Assembly: GCA_027946365.1 (NCBI GenBank)
Contig: JAPEUQ010000001.1
Location: 930,001 to 994,000 of the forward strand
Direction of reading: 5' to 3'
Origin: Kalmusia sp. IMI 367209
Taxonomy: Eukaryota > Ascomycota > Dothideomycetes > Pleosporales > Didymosphaeriaceae
DNA: 64,000 nucleotides
Shown: positions 47,943 to 59,830 of the stretch, piece by piece
Position numbering within the stretch: position 1 is the first letter of the stretch
How the letters are laid out: every line of letters begins with the position of its first letter
Made by a program: the position numbers and the translations under genes
Notes under the pieces: model-generated
Seen by the model: only the letters and a program-made list of their open reading frames with translations
What the model was told of the DNA's origin: nothing
Database searches by the model: none

Positions 47943-49057
47943 ATGGCGATCCCAGCGTTCCCACCGGTTGACCAGCTGCCACCGGCCTATGTCGCAGAAG
48001 ATAATAGTCGTCCTTTGCTTGCGACATGCATCTCATTTCTCGTCATCGAAACTACTTTCATGATTCTGCTCTATGTTTCGCGCTTTCTATCGAGCGAGCA
48101 GAAAGCGAATTGGAACATGGTAGCGCTCATGACAGGTGCGTACATCGTCTGCCTATGCAAAATAACAATTGGCCTGCGTAAGACCTTCCTCGATCCTTTC
48201 CCCAATGCCTACATTAACAAACTTTAGTCGCGATCCACATCGGCGGCGCAGGACACCACACTGCCACCCTATCATATGACACCATAACCACCGCCCTTCA
48301 ACTAAACACCGCACTACAGCTAGTCTGTCCATTGACCACTTCGTTATCCAAGATGAGCATCCTATGCCTCTTCTACACCATCTTCGGTCGCACCTCCGCG
48401 CGGTACAGGCTGGTCATCCGCATAACTTTCGTTCTCTGCCTCATCACCCTTCTCGTCCAAGTCGTCATCCCCTTCGCAAATTGCAAGCCCTTCTCCGCAA
48501 CCTGGACGCTCGGCGCAGAAGAAGCCTGCGCCATCAACGGGCTCGCGCTGTGGCGCTACCTCAGCATTCCCAACGTCATCACTACCCTCATCGTCGTCGC
48601 CTTGCCCGTCCCAGCAATGTATAAATTGCAAGTCTCGACGGCGACGAAGCTCGGATTGGGCGTGGTGCTAAGCGTGTGTGTCTGCGGCGTGGTGGCAGCC
48701 ATCATGCGGTTCGCGTCCTTCCTGGCTGTCAAGAGCTTCCAGGACTTCAGTTATGAGCAGATCAAGCCGCTATGCTGGACAATTGCCGAGAGCGGTATTT
48801 ATATGGTGGCGGGGGTGCTGCCGACGCTAAGACCACTGATGAGGAAGATCTTCGGAAGTGTACATTTCGAGAAGATATTGACAGGGCGATTTAAGACGAG
48901 CAAATCAAAGAGTGAGGGAAGCTGGGGGAATAAGAGGGGAAGTCAGATGGTGGCTAAGGGAGATGAGGTGGCGCTTGTGCAGAAGAAAACGTTTTCGATG
49001 TTAAGTAATGAGGAGACTATTGTCGGAGTCGAGGATGAGGAGAAAGGGAAGGCGTAA
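47943..49057 (+). CDS. 7TM membrane protein of the fungal rhodopsin/SAT4-like family
   Basis: Exons 47943..48177 and 48228..49057 (354 aa), a 50-bp intron with GTAAGA donor, phase 1. An upstream donor (GTGCGT at 48136) is possible but would cut TM2 short. The hydrophobic segments count seven; the first is CISFLVIETTFMILLYVSRF. The conserved loop IGGAGHHTATL follows TM2, then LTTSLSKMSILCLFYTIF, FANCKPFSATWTLG, PNVITTLIVVALPVPAMYKL, VVLSVCVCGVVAAIMRF and WTIAESGIYMVAGVLPTLRPL. The cytosolic tail is Lys/Ser-rich. These proteins are called rhodopsin-like but lack a retinal lysine and have no known ligand; some carry a CFEM domain, which is absent here. Tail-to-tail with the permease gene at 93 bp. 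Confidence 0.9.
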
Positions 49058-49150
49058 TACGCATGGTCATGAATGGCAAACGTGCACTTATGTAATAATA
49101 GGATTTGGAAATTTTCTCTTTGAATTGAAGCTGTCTGGATGAAGATAGCC

Positions 49151-50848
49151 TTACCTGGTCCGTAATCTGCTGATGAGAGTCCCGATGGCTAAGAGGCATG
49201 TGAGCACACCTGCTTGCATAGGTGCAAAGATCGCGGAGCGAACGATGATGAAGGTGCCGGCAATCACAAACGTGGTCGGTAGAAGCACAGTGGGCTTGTA
49301 CGGCCGGTCAAGTTGCGGCTCTCGGCGACGCAAGACGAGCAAACCCAAGACCGTGCTGACATAAAAGACCCACATCGCCATTCCAACGAATGTTAATAAT
49401 GTCCTGAAGCTTCCGGTGAAAATGTATATGAGGGTTAGTAAGAGCGTCAACAAGTTCGCGTAGCTAAATCAGGTCAGTATAGACTAGCCATGTATGTTCG
49501 AGGAGACTCACATAGGCGCGTCGAAGTGAGATCCTACTGTGTTGTCATTTTGCGAATCGTCTCGCGAGTCACCATTGAACTCTGTAATGGGGTGTCTCTG
49601 AAGCCAAGGTAGCCCTCTTTGGCCTAAAATGGCCGGAAGGTACTGGCGCTCTGATGCTGCTACAGTCAATCTTCCAATTGTGAAGACGTTGCTAGTGATA
49701 GAACCGGCACACGAGACTGCAACGAGAACGGAAACAAGTATGCCAGCCCAGCGTCCGAATGCAGAACCCATAGCGATCACAGCCACCGCATCGGTAGAGC
49801 TCACAGTCGCCCAGGGAAGCAAGATGTAGTAGGCGAGGTTCACAAGCTCATACGAGCTTAGCACAACGATCATGGCAGCCTTGATTGCTCTAGGCAAGGC
49901 TTGTCCCGGGTTCCGTATTTCGCTCGCAACAACATTTGCCTTCGATTTCGGGTCAGTTTCAAAGTTTTGAAAGGGAAGCTGATCGTCATGATGCTCTTTG
50001 CATATCGAACTTACGTTGTCCCAACCGTCATAAGCCCATAGGCCTCCGTATATGGCGGCGGAATAATGCCCGTACCGCTCCCATGTACTCATCGACGTCC
50101 AATCGATGGTGTGCCCTTCTGAGACGGTCGAGCGCGTGGCGAACCAGTCCTTACTATACCAGTCTTCACCACCTGATAAAGGAGAATAGGGATTGACCAG
50201 ATGAGCAATGACAGCTACAAATCCTCCGACTACGACCAAAGAAACGGTCAGTAGCTTAATTCCCGTGAATGACTCGCTCAGTCGAAGAGTGACTTCAGTG
50301 TTGATCGAGTTGATAAAGACCATGGCTAGAAAGGCTAGTGCAGCTAGAAGCTTGAGGAACCACGCCGCTGGGGTACCGGAACTGATAGAACCAATGGATT
50401 CGGCGATCACGATGCTTTGAATAGCCATAGCAGAAGGTTTTGCAGCCATGATGTAGATCCATGCCATCAGAAAGGCCATGGTGTCGCCATAGACGTAAGC
50501 TAGATAGGCTTGCATCCCTCCATTGAGTGGAATGGCGGCGCCCAATTCAGCGAAAGACGCGGCTCCTGCCCATGACAGCAGACCGCCAAGAACCCACACC
50601 AGCAGAGCAGCCCCAGGCGAAGGCACGTTACTGTCGACCTGAGCTGGAGAGGCGAATATCCCGGATCCAATCTGAAGCGTGACAAGCACAGCAAAGGCAT
50701 GTCGTGTGGTGAGCTGTTTGACGCCGCTCTGACTGGACTGAGAGGCGGTTGATCTGCTCTGTTCGAGCAGTGGCTGCGTCTCCGAGTCGGGTGGCATCTT
50801 ATGAGGCTGCCCTCCGATCCCTTCTCTTCCTGAAACCTGCGCACTCAT
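49151..50848 (-). CDS. APC-family amino-acid permease (LAT/Mup1-like)
   Basis: Exons on the minus strand 50848..50015, 49939..49512, 49463..49151 (524 aa). The start is ATG 50848; the frame upstream lacks ATG. About 12 TM segments. TM1 carries the unwound substrate motif LQIGSGIFASPAQV; LGGLLSWAGAASFAELGAAI, the long loop NPYSPLSGGEDWYSKDWF, YGGLWAYDGWDN then ANVVASEIRNPGQALPRAI, GSAFGRWAGILVSVLVAVSC, RLTVAASERQYLP, and GMAMWVFYVSTVLGLLVLRR follow. This pattern fits the fungal LAT-like group that includes the high-affinity methionine permease. The 75-bp first intron is a multiple of three without stops, so retention would add 25 residues. Head-to-head with the PP2A scaffold gene. Confidence 0.92.
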
Positions 50849-51353
50849 AGCGCTGGAATCTAAGCCGGCTTTGCTGTTCCCGGCAAGTCCAAGTGTTTTC
50901 TGGTGTTTGGCCGTGCAGACTGATGCGAAATCTGAGATTGGTAGTAGCAGCCACTGAGCCCCGCCACAGCCTAACGCCAAGCAATTAAGCCCACTCTCCA
51001 GGAACTGCAATCACGAAACAACGACAGAAACGCAACACGCCATCCTCGAAATAAACGACTACACCTGACGGGTGACACCTTCTCTCGCCCTTTCTACCCG
51101 CCCGATATTGAAACCCTGTCCTGGCCCCTCCCCACTTGCCCGCCCGCCTGCTCTCCAACGAGCGCTAGGTACGTCAACAGGCCTGCACACCACCTAAGCT
51201 CCCCAGCGCCCGTTCCCGCAGGGCTTACACTCGTACAGGAACACCTGTATACGGCCTCTTCCCCATATTGATACCTGATCGCCGCTCGTGAGCCGCCGAG
51301 GACAGTCGCTGCCCTCGAAGAACCCCCCTGGTGCCCTATCGCAGCCGTGCAAC
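50849..51353. promoter_or_regulatory. divergent promoter, amino-acid permease and PP2A scaffold genes
   Basis: 505 bp between two ATGs; CT-rich towards the PP2A-A side. No further element can be named. Confidence 0.45.
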
Positions 51354-53540
51354 ATGGACGCAAACCAGAACGACGAGCTGTATCCGATCGCCGTGCTCAT
51401 TGATGAGCTGAAGCACGACGATGTGCTGCTACGGTTGAATGCCATTCATCGCCTCAACACAATAGCTCTGGCATTGGGCGCCGAGCGGACGCGGGACGAG
51501 CTGATACCCTTCCTCGACGGTAGGCCGCAGCAAAGCAAACGAGCCGATACATGGGGCTAATTATGCACACAGAATCGGTAGAGGATGAAGACGAGGTCCT
51601 CACGGCGTTGAGCGAGGAATTGGGCAAGTTTGTCGAATACGTCGGCGGCCCAGAGTTCGGACACGTGCTGCTCTCACCTTTAGAGAACTTGGCTGCGATA
51701 GAAGAACCGCTTGTCCGGGAGAAGGTCTGCGCATTAATACTGCGGAATCATGCCATTTTACTGACGCTACTAGGCTGTGGAATCCCTGAACAAAATCTGC
51801 GAAGAGCTCTCGCAGCAACAGATTGAGGAGTACTTCATCCCGCTAGTCTTGCGCCTATCGAAGGCCGATTGGTTCACTTCAAAGATTTCCGCGACCGGTC
51901 TCTACTGCGTACCCTACACACGAGCTCCCCCGCCTTCGCAAGAGCAACTCAGGCAGCACTACGGCCAGCTAGTGCATGATGATACCCCGATGGTACGGAG
52001 ACAGGCCGCGAACAACCTGGCCAAGTTCATCAAATGCATGCCGCCTGCGATTGTCATTGACGAAATGATCTCGCTCTTTCAGCACCTTGCGGCCGACGAT
52101 CAGGACAGTGTCAGGCTTCTGACAGTGGATATTTTGATTGCAATTGCAGAGGCGGTGCCGAAGGAGCAGCAGTCGAGCCATGGTGTACTCCTTACAGCCC
52201 TGCGCAGTCTTTTCGAGGACAAGAGCTGGCGAGTGCGCTACATGGTTGCTGATCGCTTTGAGAAGGTGGGTTCGATTTGGGGGTGAAACAAGCTCTAGGC
52301 TAATCATGTCTAGATCGCGAAAGCTGTAGACGAGGAGGTCGTCAACCGAGACCTTGTTCCCGCATTTGTGAAGCTACTGAAGGACACAGAAGCGGAAGTC
52401 CGAAGTGCCATTGCGGGGCAGATTCCAGGCAAGAATGCTCTGACGAACTTCTTGGCACAAAGCTAATCGTGTTGGTAGGCTTCTGTGCGCTCCTCGAACG
52501 CGACACGCTCCTCCACGATGTAATGCCTAGCATCGAAGAGCTTGTTTCCGACCAGTCGCAGCACGTCCGCGCCGCGCTCGGTACTCAGATTAGTGGGCTG
52601 GCCCCGATTCTCGGCAAGGACGAGTAAGGCAATCTCGATGCGCCGTCACGGGACTTTGCTGACTCGCTTCAGGACTATTTCACATCTTCTTCCCATGTTT
52701 CTCCAGATGCTGAAAGACGAGTTCCCTGATGTTAGGCTCAACATAATATCGAAGCTTGAACTGGTGAACAACGGTACGTTATTGTTTGCTTGCTTGTGAA
52801 GTATCATTTGCTGATGATATTTAGTTATTGGCATTGAACTCCTCTCACAGTCTCTTCTTCCCGCCATTGTTCAACTTGCAGAAGATAAGCAATGGCGCGT
52901 GCGATTGGCCATCATCGAATACGTTCCGCTTCTTGCTTCCCAGTTAGGCGTCAAGTTTTTCGACGAGAAGCTAAGCAGCTTGTGTATGAGCTGGCTCGGT
53001 GACACCGTCTTCTCCATTCGCGAGGCGTCCACTCAGAATCTCAAGAAGCTTACAGAAGTTTTCGGGGTAGAGTGGGCCAACGAAGCCATTGTGCCTAAAG
53101 TGATGGCCATGGGTCAGCACCCCAACTACCTCTACCGGATGACCACGTGCTTTGCTGTTTCGGTACGTTTCTTGCTTCCCTAATACGTTTGTCGGCTAAT
53201 AGACTAGACCCTCGCACCTGCTCTCAGTCTCGACGTCATCGAAACCTCGATTCTTCCTATGATGGATAAGCTGGTCAATGATGACATTCCTAATATCCGA
53301 TTCAATGTCGCGAAGTCATACGCCGTCCTCATTGATACTCTCAAGCAGCTTCCGGAGCAAGGTACCGTCCTAGCACTGCAAAAAGCAGGCACACCAGGAC
53401 AAGGCTGCCAAAAGGGGCAGGAACTCATTACAAAGAGCATCCTTCCTAATCTGGAGAAGCTACAACAAGATGACGATGTGGATGTTCGATACTTTGCAAC
53501 AACAGCGGCGCAAAGCTATACGGATGCGATGCAGACTTAG
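51354..53540 (+). CDS. TPD3: protein phosphatase 2A scaffold (A) subunit
   Basis: Eight exons: 51354..51519, 51573..51724, 51774..52265, 52314..52428, 52479..52623, 52673..52773, 52825..53162, 53208..53540 (613 aa). The protein is a chain of ~15 HEAT repeats, e.g. [116 protein letters not shown] and [20 protein letters not shown], all typical of PR65/Tpd3/Paa1. It holds the catalytic C subunit and a variable B subunit, acting in cell-cycle, TOR and stress signalling. Introns are 45-53 bp. The fourth (52429-52478) has a GC donor instead of GT. Length and repeat number are normal. Confidence 0.96.
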
Positions 53541-54098
53541 GAACCTGCAGCTGCATGGAAAGATATCGTGCGAGTATTGTTGATTAAGGGATGAGGTCAC
53601 GAACAAGCATTCGAAATACAGTTAATGAGTGAATCGATTCTGATAGAGGGGGTCCGGAAGGTAGCCTAGGCTTCGTTGCTGGTATGGAGTGAGCATTCCA
53701 ACACAACGCCTCGTCGAAGGTAGTTGGACGAAGTCTTTGAACATGATTTGTCCTGGTCTTCCTAGGGTGATGTGCCTTGCTTCATTCGTACCGAGATTTA
53801 TGGTGTACGAGGTTGGTGGGGTATGAAAGGGGATGCTGCGGGGATGCGAAAATAAGACTACCCCTGTTTAGATTTCAATGAGTTTATGTTTGAATGCATA
53901 TTGAACATCACAGGTCACTTCCGTACATCACCAATCTCACAACATGTATCTGTAGTAATGTAGAATTCATCTTGATCCTACTACAGTGCTAGGACAAAGA
54001 GTCTGAAACTCGACTTTAGCAGGTCTTCAGTCTCCACACTTTCGACCTAGAACCGTGTCTTGGGTACGAATCTAGAGCTTCGCATCTCGACCATCTAG
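53541..54098. other. convergent intergenic region
   Basis: 558 bp between the 3' ends of the PP2A-A and glutaredoxin genes. No gene is seen; both terminators are expected here. Confidence 0.6.
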
Positions 54099-54466
54099 TC
54101 AGACGGCACCGGCATCCTTGAGCAAAGTGGGCAAATTGCCCTTCTTCGACTGCAAATCTGAGTTTCCTCCAATGTGTTGCTTTCCAATGAAGATGTTGGG
54201 AACTGTGGATTGTCCAGTGATGTCGGCGAGAGTGCTTTGGATGGCGCTGCCGTCGTCTGTGTGCCCCTGTCAGTATCCACCGACACGTCTGCTTTGTAAA
54301 GGGGTGTCAACATACCCACTTGGTCCAACTCGATGGCATAAAATTTTGCGCCGCTGTCGGACAGCAGCTGCTTCGCTGCTTTGCAGTACGGGCAGTAGGA
54401 TTTGGAGAAGACGGCGACGGGGTTCTCGTCGATGATGGATTGGACTTTGGTCTTTGTGGCAGACAT
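54099..54466 (-). CDS. dithiol glutaredoxin (Grx1/2 type)
   Basis: Exons on the minus strand 54466..54316 and 54256..54099 (102 aa from the ATG), a 59-bp intron, phase 1. Thioredoxin fold with the dithiol active site SYCPYC, the cis-Pro motif TVPNIFIG and the glutathione-binding HIGGNSDL. It reduces protein and glutathione mixed disulfides with GSH in the cytosol. The frame stays open for >80 nt upstream of the ATG and encodes a basic, Ser/Arg/Phe-rich stretch (ISFLARFFSTRAPSPAT) like a mitochondrial presequence. No ATG starts it, but ATT 54517-54515 sits in a strong GCCACC context (see findings). Head-to-head with the LMBR1-family gene. Confidence 0.95.
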
Positions 54467-55265
54467 TGTGGCGGGGCTGGGGGCGCGCGTGCTGAAGAAG
54501 CGGGCGAGGAAGGAAATGGTGGCGGTTCTGGGGTGGGCAAGCTGGAGCGGGGTGTCAGTGGAGGTCGGTGGAAGGAGAGGTCAACTATGGAAGGTTTTAT
54601 AAAGCGTACTTGGGTATGGTTTGTAAAGCTCGTCTGAATGAGGAAGTAAAGATTTGGAATCTTAGTGTAGTCGAGATGTCGATAGATGATGGATGGTGAT
54701 TAGTAAATAGATGCGCGCCCCGCAGTGAACTTTCGGAAAGAGTGAATGATGCAATCGGGTCGGCATCTCCTTCGTTAAGGGGTTTCGGCGCGAAACAGGC
54801 GCAATAAGGATCAGCTAAGCATCGGATTAAGCCCGGGAGGCGCTAAACCGGGGTAATCGCGTATCGTATGACGAATGCGCTGCATGAGGCTCAAGCGGGT
54901 GTTGGTGCTCAGGGTCCTGGGGAGGCTCGAGGGCATAGTGGTGGCGTGAAACATAGTAGGGGTAAGTGTCTATGAGATAAGACATCTGAGATCGATCTTG
55001 AAATAGATAGGCATGAGCACAAGGAATGTCAGGAGGTAGCAGCGGAAACCGCAGCTTCCGCGTGCCGAATGAGCCCTCGTTCGACTGCTTGCCTGCGCTT
55101 CCGTGCCTTTCCCAACAGGCAACCTCAACGCCTCACCACGCGGCCTCATTCCCGACGCGACTCCGCGGCTCCACCAGGAACAATCCTACATCAACCTGCT
55201 CACTCCGCCCGAGCATCTAACACACACGAATACATGTGCGCCGGTGCGCGCCACTTCCTTCGACA
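54467..55265. promoter_or_regulatory. divergent promoter, glutaredoxin and LMBR1-family genes
   Basis: 799 bp between two ATGs. The glutaredoxin side is GC-rich and contains its possible N-terminal extension. On the minus strand TTTATAAAAC at ~54593-54602 is a TATA-like candidate ~130 bp before the glutaredoxin ATG. Confidence 0.4.
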
Positions 55266-57303
55266 ATGACCGCCTCACCCGCCGGCTCGACCGCCTTCTT
55301 CGTCCTCGCACTTTTGGCCATCTGCGCCGCTGTCCTCCTTCTCTTACGATACTATCTTCGGCTGCGCACGACCCCCGCATACGTAACCGTACCAGTATTC
55401 CTTACGATTGCGCTCCCCGCTTCGATCGTCCTACTTGTTCCTATCGACCTCGCAAGCAGCGCAAGCGCTGATCGTGGCCGGGGGGATATGGCTCGCTGTC
55501 CCAGTAGTATACAAGTCATGGCGCGTCATGTACTGGCTTACATTCGTGCTGTCGTGGGCGATACTGCCGCTGCTGGGAGAGTACACAGATAGTGGATATC
55601 GGGAACCGAAGGCGAGATTTATGTACAGCGTCAAGAGCAACGGAAGATATTGGGCTGCGATGCTGGGTACTGGAGTTGTTGGACTTGTATACTTCATTTG
55701 GTATAATGGCTTCAATCTGGCGATTCTGAAGGGTACGGTCATGGCGCTCGCGTATGCGTGGTCGCTGGCGCTCGCCATTTACCTAATGGGCCACGGGCTT
55801 GTCGCATTCCCCAGGAGTCTGTTCAGGTATGCAAGTATCAGCGGGAGGCTGAAGAGACTGCAAGCTCAGGCGCCTAAGATTCATGAGAAGTTGACGGATT
55901 CGCTGGACAAGCTAGATCAGTACGAGTGGCAGGTCGTGCAGCTCAAGCAGCGGAAGAATGGTACGGCGAGGGACTTCCAAGAATGGATCGATGAGCTGGC
56001 CGAAAAGAGCAGTCTGCCTGAGAATAGGGCGAGCGTGGTCGGCCGCATGACGACTTCGACAGTGCCACCCGTTATCACGGAGCGTTATCTTGCGGATTTG
56101 ACAAGGAAGCTGAAGAGGGCGAGACATGCGAAGGTGCGCTTTGAGAGCGAGTGGGACAGATTGGTCCGAAAAGCGGTCAAGACACAGGCGATTCTCGATT
56201 CGAAAGCGAGCCAGAGGTTAGAGTTCAAGAATTCGCCGTTCCAGACGCATGGAGGTTTCTTCGACCGGTTCACTTTGCTCACGCCTTACACACGATACCT
56301 CCTCCACGTTCATATCATTCCCACTTCTTTCTACTTCGCCTGGATTGTGGCATCACTTGCTTCTCTAGCCGTCGTCTGGTCCGAATGCATTCGCTCTTTT
56401 GTCCGCGACTCCAAGCTCTCCGTCATTGGCCTCACAGTGGTACATCATCCTCCATCATCAAGGGGCCAGGTTGGGTTTGCCGGCCAACTCATCGCTGCCG
56501 CTTGGCTTTGCTACATGCTTACCTGCTCCTTTTTCTCCCTCACTGAAGTCAAGATTTGGGGTAATCGCGCTCTCGTCCGACGCAACACATACCAAGAATC
56601 GGCAACTTGGTACGCTCTCCAGCTCGCAAAGCTAACGATTCCTCTTTCGTACAACTTCGTCACATTCATGCCGTACACCATCGTCCACGAAACGAGTTTC
56701 TTCAAGCTATTAGGAAAGTATGTCGAGAGCACCCCTGTGGGCGAAAAATTCAGCGACTACTTCCCTATCTTTATACTCGTCCCTGTGCTAGCCACTGCGT
56801 TCGGGCTCTACAAAAAAGTCAAGAACATAAGCGGCTTCGGCGACCTTCTCGAAGACGAGGAAGACGAAGCCACGGCGCTCGCCGGCACCGGTGGCTGGCG
56901 CGAAGGCCGCGCCCTCATCGAGCGCGAATTGCAAAATACCTCGGGTAACGCACTTGGTCTCGCACAACGCTCCAACACATCTCCACCCAACGAGCGCTAC
57001 AGCGATAATATTTCCTCGGCAACCAATGGCGAAGCGAGTTCTACACGCCCAAGAACGGAGAGGAGGAGACCGCCTATCGACGATGACGAGGGCGAGGGCA
57101 ACTTCTTCGAGAACTTTGGTGCGAGAGTCAAGAACACGTTCGAGACTGCGGACTGGAGGTTTGAGAGGCCAAAGTGGCTTGGAGGTGAGGATGAGGTGGA
57201 GAGGGGCCAAAGGAGTAGGGCCGTTGATCACGGGGAGCGCAGTGGAGGAGGGTTTTTGGGACTGTTTGGAGGACGGCCTGAGGAGGGGAGAGTGAGGCTC
57301 TGA
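55266..57303 (+). CDS. LMBR1-family membrane protein (LMBD2-like), one-base frameshift
   Basis: ATG 55266 to TGA 57301-57303, no introns, ~678 aa if the shift is ignored. The first frame gives two TM segments and the conserved LVPIDLASS; the second continues GIWLAVPVVYKSWRVMYW, LTFVLSWAILPLLGEYTDSG, REPKARFMYSVKSNGRYW, LAIYLMGHGLVAFPRSLFRY, a coiled-coil loop (DSLDKLDQYEWQVVQLKQR), four or more TM segments, and NFVTFMPYTIVHETSFFKLL. The C-tail is charged and disordered. This order matches fungal LMBD2-like proteins, polytopic membrane proteins of poorly known role. The frames meet in a run of six G (55480-55485); the span is one base over a multiple of three, and removing one G joins them. 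A GT-AG intron here would delete the conserved PIDLASS block. Confidence 0.85.
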
Positions 57304-58162
57304 GGTGCGGAGCGGGGATTGCATGGTTTGGCGTATGGGATATCTCGAGGCTCGAGACTGGGTGCACTGCGAGCATGGCTTGGCGTTTTTAGAAGGGGTT
57401 TCTTTTGTTGTAAATATATATATAGTAGAGGTAATTAATACGTGGCTACTTGGGGTACGAATTAGCAGCCCTAAACTTCATATCTGTTATGCTAGTATTT
57501 TGTGAGGTAGAGTGTGAAACGAGCCGAGAACAATGGATATTTACGGGAGAAAAAGACAATTGAATCCTCATAATAGATAAGCCAGGTTGCAATTGACACC
57601 ACAGGGTTTCCAAAAAAGTTTGAGAGTTAGTAGGAGCGAGGAGGAACATGTTCAGAGCTGAAATAAGTTTATACTTCCTGATCTAGTGTGAACGTGTATG
57701 CACAGCTCCATAAAGCTATTACCTATAAATTTGAAAAGGAAACTCTTTGTTATCACATCTCAACAAACGAACTTCTATGGCAGTCTCAAGGGGGAACAAA
57801 TTTTGTTCATTTATTTTTTATCACGTGTGTTCGGATACCTCTTTTCGTCAAATCCACTTCCTAGAAAGGATGTGTATACGTATAGAGGCACAATAATACA
57901 CATCATGTCTTTCTTATGTCCTTCTTGAGCATCAATTCACTCAGTGATTCCGATCGCGCGTCACATCTGAATTGGACACAGAACACGTCTTCACTAATTT
58001 ATATTGTTTAAAAATGACCGGTCATCTTCTCGAGGCAACCCCTCAGCCCCTTCCTTGCTTGCGGCGCACCAAGAACCTCCTTGCCAGAGATGGAATGTGC
58101 AGGTGCTAATACATGAAGAAAATAGTAGGCAAGAAGAAAATTGCCTTATACTATCCCAACAC
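57304..58162. other. convergent intergenic region
   Basis: 859 bp, AT-rich, between the LMBR1-family and FMN-binding genes. No gene is seen. Confidence 0.6.
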
Positions 58163-59247
58163 TCATCCCTCTTTCTCAATAGCCTCATAAGCCCATGCTT
58201 TGTTCTTCGCATTCTCTTCCACCCTCCACTTCTCGATGTACGCCTCCGCCTCGCCGTCGCCGAACCCGTTATCCTTTCCAGCCACGGGCTCGCCCCACTG
58301 CAACCACACCGGTACGACGCCCGTCCACACGCTTCCCTTCAGACTTTCGTCTTTCAGGTCCTTTCTGTCGTCCGAAGGGCCGCCGGTGCGCACTTTTGCG
58401 GATGCAGATTGGATCTTTACGCGCAGGATGGAAGTGGATTTAAGCTCAGCTGAGGTAGGCGGGTTGCGAGAGTTTTCCCATCGGGTGGGTAGGAGGTTAT
58501 CTGTTATCTCTGAGACGAGACGTGGTGAGTATATAAAGCTGAGAGGCAAAGAGAGAGGGAAAGTAAGGGCTTACTCGTCATGGCGTAGAGACGTTCTGCT
58601 TCATCAGTGACGAGGGTAGCGTAGCCGTATACAATTGCGGAGCGGTAGTTGCACGAGTTGTCTTAATCACAGTCAATGAGACGCTCTCATACTATATACC
58701 TCGGAACTTCTTACGAAACGGTGCAAGTGCCAGCACCAAGCCATCCATATGCCTATCGTATCCAATTAGCGCTCATCCTCCCTCACCTCCGATCGTCAAA
58801 TTACTTACGAAGCAGCAACCGTAATGGGCAGTCCCTCTCCCCCATTCTCCTTCCCCTGCTTGAATAATCTTCCACTTACATACCTATCACTTTGTCAGTT
58901 CTATACCGATATGAGAAAATCTAGATATACCCATGAATATACAAATTCTGCTCACTCTCCCTGGGATCCGCATCTTGATTCTCGAAACTCGCTGTGCAGC
59001 CCAGCATAGGGAGAACGACGGGAAAGGGGTGCTCCGGGTCATTGAAGGAGACATGAAGGACGGGGCTCGTGTTGATTGTAGTGTGGACGGTGGCGTAGTC
59101 GTATGCACCTGCAAGATTGTTGTTAAAAATCAGGAAGCGTGAGTCAAGAGTGAATATGAGCATATGATTCGTGGATGAAGACAAACCTCTCTTCGGCAGC
59201 CGACCGAGCTTGTTCACTGCTGTCTTGGGATACTCTGGAGACGTCAT
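58163..59247 (-). CDS. FMN-binding split-barrel protein (pyridoxamine-phosphate-oxidase-like)
   Basis: Six exons on the minus strand: 59247..59187, 59108..58931, 58874..58809, 58752..58715, 58661..58575, 58509..58163 (258 aa, all phases consistent). It belongs to the Pyridox_ox_2/flavin-nucleotide-binding family. Motifs in order: NKLGRLPKRGAYDYATVHTT, HVSFNDPEHPFPVVLPMLG, a short GRLFKQ stretch, GLPITVAAS, HMDGLVLALAPF, HNSCNYRSAIVYGYATLVTD, and KITDNLLPTRWENSRNPPT. These describe an FMN-binding split barrel; the physiological substrate is unknown. The junction of exons 2 and 3 gives IHG-GRLF, three residues shorter than relatives usually show (HGYxSxRL), so that splice site is the weakest part of the model. 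Confidence 0.88.
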
Positions 59248-59830
59248 CGCTCACAGACTCTTTCAAGATGTTTCGTGTGATCTTAGGTGAAGGCTTAAGT
59301 ACTAATGCAATAAACAATCGAGAGGACACTGAGTAGTTGACATGTCGTCAAACCAAGCCTCAGTTTTATACTACTAACCTTCACAGCTAAGATGTCCTTA
59401 CATCTAGCTCCCAAGCCGTCGGGTTCGGTATCCCGTACACCGGTCAATCCCTGCTGGTAAAGGCGCGAAGTTGGTTGTCCATCGCATGGTTGTCGCTTCG
59501 GCTGTACCTTCTACACTAGGAAGGCGGGGTAGTAACTACTCCAGTGTGATTGGCCATGATATATCACTGCGGAGCGTCTGAAGCGTGTATAGTAGATCTT
59601 CTATAGATGGTCGATGCTCAAGTAGGATAGTGAAGGATAGTGAAGGGGAAATGGAAGGTTTTGAAGGAATGCGATAGTTTGCGAGAGTGGGTTGGGAGTA
59701 AGTGACATACACCCTGAAAGTGATTGGCACGGTTCGGAGATCGTGAGTATTTCCAATGCATATTGAAGGCTATGAGACGCTAAATCGCTGATTCATCTTG
59801 ATGTCGCAAGAAAATATCGATGTTTTGTAT
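59248..59830. other. intergenic, no gene seen
   Basis: 583 bp between the start of the FMN-binding gene and the stop of the P450 gene. It contains a short duplicated GATAGTGAAGG-type sequence near 59630. No gene. Confidence 0.55.
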
